Shown here: positions 60,528 to 64,000 of the stretch, piece after piece
Position numbering within the stretch: the first letter of the stretch is position 1
How the letters are laid out: each line of letters opens with the position of its first letter
NCBI RefSeq assembly: GCF_001679785.1
Contig: NZ_CP016289.1
Coordinates: 434,001 to 498,000, forward strand
Direction of reading: 5' to 3'
Length of the DNA: 64,000 nt
DNA from: Rhizobium leguminosarum
GTDB lineage: Bacteria; Pseudomonadota; Alphaproteobacteria; Rhizobiales; Rhizobiaceae
Position numbers and translations under genes: made by a program
The notes under the pieces: generated by a model
Seen by the model: only the letters and a program-made list of their open reading frames with translations
Told to the model about the DNA's origin: nothing
The model's database searches: none

Positions 60528-61208
60528 ATGAAATCCAGGCGTGAAGCGGCAGAGCAACCGGAACAGGCGGGCGGACGCGCTCCCTTTTCCCAGGACCCTC
60601 ACGCCGTCCGCGAGCCGAAGGAAAACAACCTCGAAATGGCGATCGGCCATGAGGTGCGCGCCTACCGCAAGAAACTCGGCATTACGGTCACCGATCTAGC
60701 GGCGGCGACCGGAATTTCGCTCGGCATGCTGTCGAAGATCGAGAACGGCAACATCTCGCCGTCGCTGACGACGCTGCAATCGCTATCGCGGGCGCTCGGC
60801 GTGCCGCTGACCGCCTTCTTCCGCCGTTTCGAGGAACCGCGCAACGCCGTCTTCGTCAAGGCGGGCCAGGGCATCGAGCTTGAGCGGCGAGGCACGCGCG
60901 CCGGCCACCAATATAATGTGCTCGGTCATATCGACAACAATACCAGCGGCGTCATCGTCGAGCCCTACCTCATCACCCTGACGACCGATTCCGACATCTT
61001 CCCGACCTTCCAGCACGAAGGGATGGAATTTCTCTATATGCTCGAGGGCGAAGTCGTTTACCGTCACGGCGACCAGCTTTTCCAGATGCAGCCGGGCGAC
61101 AGCCTGTTCTTCGACGCCGATGCGCCGCATGGGCCGGAGCAGCTGGTGAAACTGCCGAGCAAATACCTCTCGATCATCAGCTATCCACAGCAGAGCTCGA
61201 AAAGCTGA
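60528..61208 (+). CDS. XRE-cupin transcriptional regulator
   Basis: 226 residues from the ATG at 60528, chosen for AGGGG eight bases upstream over 60477 and 60636. The helix-turn-helix (GHEVRAYRKKLGITVTDLAA, GISLGMLSKIENGNISPSL) is followed by a cupin domain (FPTFQHEGMEFLYMLEGEVV, FQMQPGDSLFFDADAPHGP). It lies between glxA and glxB on the same strand and probably controls glxBCD. Confidence 0.92.
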   Translation: MKSRREAAEQPEQAGGRAPFSQDPHAVREPKENNLEMAIGHEVRAYRKKLGITVTDLAAATGISLGMLSKIENGNISPSLTTLQSLSRALGVPLTAFFRRFEEPRNAVFVKAGQGIELERRGTRAGHQYNVLGHIDNNTSGVIVEPYLITLTTDSDIFPTFQHEGMEFLYMLEGEVVYRHGDQLFQMQPGDSLFFDADAPHGPEQLVKLPSKYLSIISYPQQSSKS

Positions 61209-61296
61209 CTTGCCTTAAAAGAAAAAATCTTTCTTCCGAGTTGAAAACCCAAAACAGACCTGCTAGTCCTTTCTCAACACGAACGGAGGTCTGGTC

Positions 61297-62205
61297 ATGT
61301 GCGGAATTGTGGGGCTCTTCCTCAAGGATAAAAGTCTCGAACCGGAGCTCGGGGCACTGCTGTCCTCGATGCTGGTGACGATGACGGATCGGGGGCCGGA
61401 CAGCGCCGGCATCGCGATCTATGGCGACGCCAGCGGCAACAATGCCAAGATCACCGTCCAGTCGGCCAATCCGAAGAAGGATTTCGCCGGCCTCGAGGCC
61501 GAGCTCGGCCAGGCGGTTGGCGCATCGGTCGCCATCCAGGTGAAGAGCACGCATGCCGTCATCACGCTTGCGAAGGATTTGCTCGACGCGGGCAAGGCAG
61601 CCGTTTCGGAACTGCGTCCGACCATCCGCATCATGAGCAGCGGCGACGCCATCGAGATCTACAAGGAGACCGGCCTGCCGAAGGATGTCGTCTCCCGCTT
61701 CGCGGTCAATTCAATGGCCGGCACCCACGGCATCGGCCATACCCGCATGGCGACGGAATCGGCCGTCACGACGCTCGGCGCCCATCCTTTTTCCACCGGC
61801 TCCGACCAATGCCTGGTGCATAATGGCTCGCTGTCCAACCACAACAATCTGCGCCGCGAGCTGAAGCGCGAAGGCATGACCTTCGAAACGGAAAACGACA
61901 CCGAGGTCGCCGCCGCCTATCTGACGGCAGAGATGGCCAAGGGCAAGAATCTCGGCCAGGCGCTGGAAGGCGCGGTGGATGATCTCGACGGCTTCTTCAC
62001 CTTCGTCGTCGGGACGAAGTCCGGCTTCGGCGTCGTGCGCGATGCGATTGCCTGCAAGCCCGCCGTCATGGCCGAAACGGACCAGTATGTCGCCTTCGGT
62101 TCGGAATACCGGGCGCTCGTCAATCTGCCCGGCATCGAGAATGCCCGGGTCTGGGAGCCAGAGCCTGCAACCGTCTATTTCTGGGATCACCAGAAGGTCG
62201 CTTGA
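61297..62205 (+). CDS. glxB: Class II glutamine amidotransferase, GlxB (N-methylglutamate synthase subunit A-like)
   Basis: 302 residues with Cys2 as the N-terminal nucleophile (MCGIVGLFLKD), then RGPDSAGIAIYGD and GTHGIGHTRMATESAVT, typical of class II amidotransferase domains as in glutamate synthase. It would release ammonia, or transfer it to the GlxC/GlxD subunits. In other organisms this set makes N-methylglutamate from methylamine and glutamate. The ATG follows ACGGAGGTCTGGTC. Confidence 0.9.
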   Translation: MCGIVGLFLKDKSLEPELGALLSSMLVTMTDRGPDSAGIAIYGDASGNNAKITVQSANPKKDFAGLEAELGQAVGASVAIQVKSTHAVITLAKDLLDAGKAAVSELRPTIRIMSSGDAIEIYKETGLPKDVVSRFAVNSMAGTHGIGHTRMATESAVTTLGAHPFSTGSDQCLVHNGSLSNHNNLRRELKREGMTFETENDTEVAAAYLTAEMAKGKNLGQALEGAVDDLDGFFTFVVGTKSGFGVVRDAIACKPAVMAETDQYVAFGSEYRALVNLPGIENARVWEPEPATVYFWDHQKVA

Positions 62206-62243
62206 CCGGCGCCTCATGCGTATTCTCCAAGGGTTATCGAAAC

Positions 62244-62930
62244 ATGCCTGTCATTGATCTTGCCACTACGCCGTTACGTGAACTCAACAGCGCCCTGCAC
62301 AACATCCAGAACGGTTCGAACGATCTTTCCTTCGAAGTCGTCAATCCGCGCGGCAGCCATTCGGTTGCCGTCGGCATCGATGCGCCGGTCACGGTCGACG
62401 TGAAGGGGTCCGTCGGGTATTATTGCGCCGGGATGAACGACGGCGGGACCGTCACCGTTCACGGTTCGGCAGGTCCGGGTGTGGCGGAAAACATGATGTC
62501 TGGAACAGTCGTCATCGAGGGCGATGCCAGCCAGTATGCCGGCGCAACCGGCCGCGGCGGCCTCCTTGTCATCAAGGGCAATGCGGCGTCGCGCTGCGGC
62601 ATCTCGATGAAGGGCATCGACATCGTCGTTCATGGCAATATAGGCCACATGTCCGCCTTCATGGGCCAGTCCGGTCACCTCGTGGTGCTCGGCGATGCCG
62701 GCGATGCGCTTGGGGATTCGCTCTACGAGGCGAAGCTCTTCGTGCGCGGTTCGGTCAAGAGCCTGGGTGCCGATTGCATCGAAAAGGAGCTGCGTCCCGA
62801 GCATCTGATGAAGCTGGCCGAACTTCTCGAAAAGGCGGGCGTGACAGAAGTGAGGCCCGAGGAATTTAAGCGTTACGGCTCCGCCCGCAAGCTCTACAAT
62901 TTCAATATCGACAACGCCGACGCGTATTAA
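62244..62930 (+). CDS. glxC: GXGXG-domain subunit GlxC (N-methylglutamate synthase subunit B-like)
   Basis: 228 residues from the ATG at 62244, not 62202, because AAGGG precedes it at the usual distance. It matches the C-terminal alpha subunit domain of glutamate synthase, a beta helix (GYYCAGMNDGGTVTVHGSAG, GVAENMMSGTVVIEGDASQY, YAGATGRGGLLVIKGNAASR). The right-handed beta helix links amidotransferase and FMN domains. It lies between glxB and glxD. Confidence 0.9.
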   Translation: MPVIDLATTPLRELNSALHNIQNGSNDLSFEVVNPRGSHSVAVGIDAPVTVDVKGSVGYYCAGMNDGGTVTVHGSAGPGVAENMMSGTVVIEGDASQYAGATGRGGLLVIKGNAASRCGISMKGIDIVVHGNIGHMSAFMGQSGHLVVLGDAGDALGDSLYEAKLFVRGSVKSLGADCIEKELRPEHLMKLAELLEKAGVTEVRPEEFKRYGSARKLYNFNIDNADAY

Positions 62931-62945
62931 AGGCGAGGGACCATC

Positions 62946-64000
62946 ATGAGCTATCACAACCCCTATACCCCGCCGCGCAAGTCCGCGACCTTCGACGATT
63001 ACACGCTGGCGGAAATCCGCCGTGCTGCGGCGACCGGTATTTACGACATCCGTGGCGCCGGCACCAAACGGAAGGTGCCGCATTTCGATGACCTGCTGTT
63101 TCTCGGCGCATCGATCTCCCGCTATCCGCTCGAAGGTTACCGCGAGAAGTGCGACACGTCTGTCGTCCTCGGCGCGCGTTTTGCCAAAAAGCCCATTCAC
63201 CTGAAGACGCCGATCACTATTGCCGGCATGAGCTTCGGCGCGCTCTCCGGCAATGCCAAGGAAGCGCTCGGACGCGGCGCGACGATTGCCGGAACCTCCA
63301 CCACGACAGGCGACGGCGGGATGACCGATGAAGAGCGCGGCCATTCCCAGACGCTGGTCTACCAGTATCTGCCGTCGCGATACGGCATGAATCCCAAGGA
63401 CCTGCGTCGCGCCGACGCGATCGAAGTGGTTGTCGGTCAGGGCGCAAAGCCCGGCGGCGGCGGCATGCTGCTCGGCCAGAAAATCTCCGATCGCGTCGCC
63501 AACATGCGCAACCTGCCGAAGGGCATCGATCAGCGCTCGGCCTGCCGCCATCCGGATTGGACAGGCCCGGACGACCTCGAAATCAAGATCCTGGAACTGC
63601 GCGAGATCACCGACTGGGAAAAGCCGATCTATGTGAAGGTCGGCGGTGCACGTCCCTATTACGACACAGCGCTTGCCGTGAAGGCCGGGGCCGACGTGGT
63701 GGTGCTCGATGGCATGCAGGGCGGAACCGCGGCGACGCAGGATGTCTTCATCGAGAATGTCGGCATGCCGACGCTCGCCTGCATCCGCCCCGCGGTGCAG
63801 GCGCTGCAGGATCTCGGCATGCATCGCAAGGTGCAACTGATCATCTCGGGCGGCATCCGTTCGGGCGCCGACGTGGCCAAGGCACTGGCGCTGGGTGCCG
63901 ATGCCGTTGCCATCGGCACGGCAGCGCTCGTTGCGATCGGCGACAACGATCCGCACTGGGAAGAAGAATACCAGAAGCTCGGCACGACGGCCGGCGCTTA
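62946..64000 (+). CDS. glxD: FMN-dependent glutamate synthase-like subunit GlxD (N-methylglutamate synthase subunit C-like), cut by window end
   Basis: The first 351 codons of a protein of the glutamate synthase central/FMN domain, open to the window end. Seen are KTPITIAGMSFGALSGNAKE, TTTGDGGMTDEER, GAKPGGGGMLLGQKI, IYVKVGGARPYYDTALAVKA, GADVVVLDGMQGGTAATQD and ISGGIRSGADVAKALALGA. The full length should be about 440 residues. It starts 15 bp after glxC and closes the glx operon, at least as far as the window shows. Confidence 0.93.
   Translation, partial: MSYHNPYTPPRKSATFDDYTLAEIRRAAATGIYDIRGAGTKRKVPHFDDLLFLGASISRYPLEGYREKCDTSVVLGARFAKKPIHLKTPITIAGMSFGALSGNAKEALGRGATIAGTSTTTGDGGMTDEERGHSQTLVYQYLPSRYGMNPKDLRRADAIEVVVGQGAKPGGGGMLLGQKISDRVANMRNLPKGIDQRSACRHPDWTGPDDLEIKILELREITDWEKPIYVKVGGARPYYDTALAVKAGADVVVLDGMQGGTAATQDVFIENVGMPTLACIRPAVQALQDLGMHRKVQLIISGGIRSGADVAKALALGADAVAIGTAALVAIGDNDPHWEEEYQKLGTTAGA

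Noticed and set aside
62274..63956. 560-codon minus-strand ORF over glxCD
   Set aside because: Shadow of glutamate synthase-like genes. No domain seen.
1..64000. tRNA or rRNA genes
   Set aside because: No sequence resembling a tRNA arm pattern or rRNA was found on either strand by reading. A scan with a dedicated program would be needed to exclude a hidden one.

Overview
The window looks like an alphaproteobacterium of the Rhizobium leguminosarum/etli group. The evidence is high GC content, a two-palindrome RIME-type intergenic repeat, a DUF982 gene, the soxBDAG-glxABCD gene order known from rhizobia, a SARP/TPR regulator and several Tad loci. Whether it is chromosome or megaplasmid cannot be told from the sequence.

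Layout. (1) 1-11152 is an insertion-sequence pile-up: an IS66 remnant, two IS6-family elements, one IS66 with tnpABC, and two near-identical 1109-bp IS5-family copies in direct orientation that flank a large serine recombinase lacking its catalytic N-terminus. Between the ISs lie two frameshifted biosynthetic genes, a SagB/McbC-type dehydrogenase and an Sfp-type phosphopantetheinyl transferase. (2) 11153-15865 is a RiPP-type locus: a SARP-like TPR regulator decapitated by the second IS5 copy, an unlisted 47-codon ORF with a good ribosome binding site, a YcaO cyclodehydratase, an overlapping TfuA-like partner, an 88-codon gene and an XRE regulator. (3) 16068-20296 is an L-fucose-type sugar-acid catabolic locus (lactonase-like amidohydrolase, IclR regulator, SDR, fuconate dehydratase) containing a degraded mutarotase gene. 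(4) 20520-36751 is an exported protease and signalling region. It holds two caspase-family proteins, a trypsin-caspase fusion whose caspase histidine is Gln, a serpin, a DUF4384/OmpA protein, a pseudokinase-FGE protein, an S74-like lipoprotein and a propeller-NlpC/P60 protein. Five of these form one tight operon. (5) 36919-39837 holds small ordinary genes. (6) 39872-50299 (minus strand) is a Tad-type pilus/secretion operon without secretin or TadZ. It includes two FHA-domain proteins, one of them the TadA ATPase. (7) 50808-54248 (plus strand) holds a 43-codon hydrophobic peptide coupled to a second CpaF-like ATPase, then tandemly duplicated RTX-like calcium-binding genes, the first frameshifted. 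(8) 54357-59401 (minus strand) is soxBDAG, sarcosine oxidase. It is divergent from glxA, an XRE-cupin regulator and glxBCD (N-methylglutamate-synthase-like), with glxD cut by the window end.

How it may fit together. The strongest candidates for undescribed biology are the YcaO-TfuA locus with its small upstream ORF, and the protease/serpin/caspase operon facing the FHA-bearing Tad operon. In the latter, a trypsin-like zymogen with an Arg/Lys-type specificity pocket sits directly beside a serpin whose reactive loop carries Arg-Ser. The sarcosine and N-methylglutamate genes plausibly form one methylated-amine module. Several genes carry single-base frameshifts, so either local decay or assembly error should be kept in mind.
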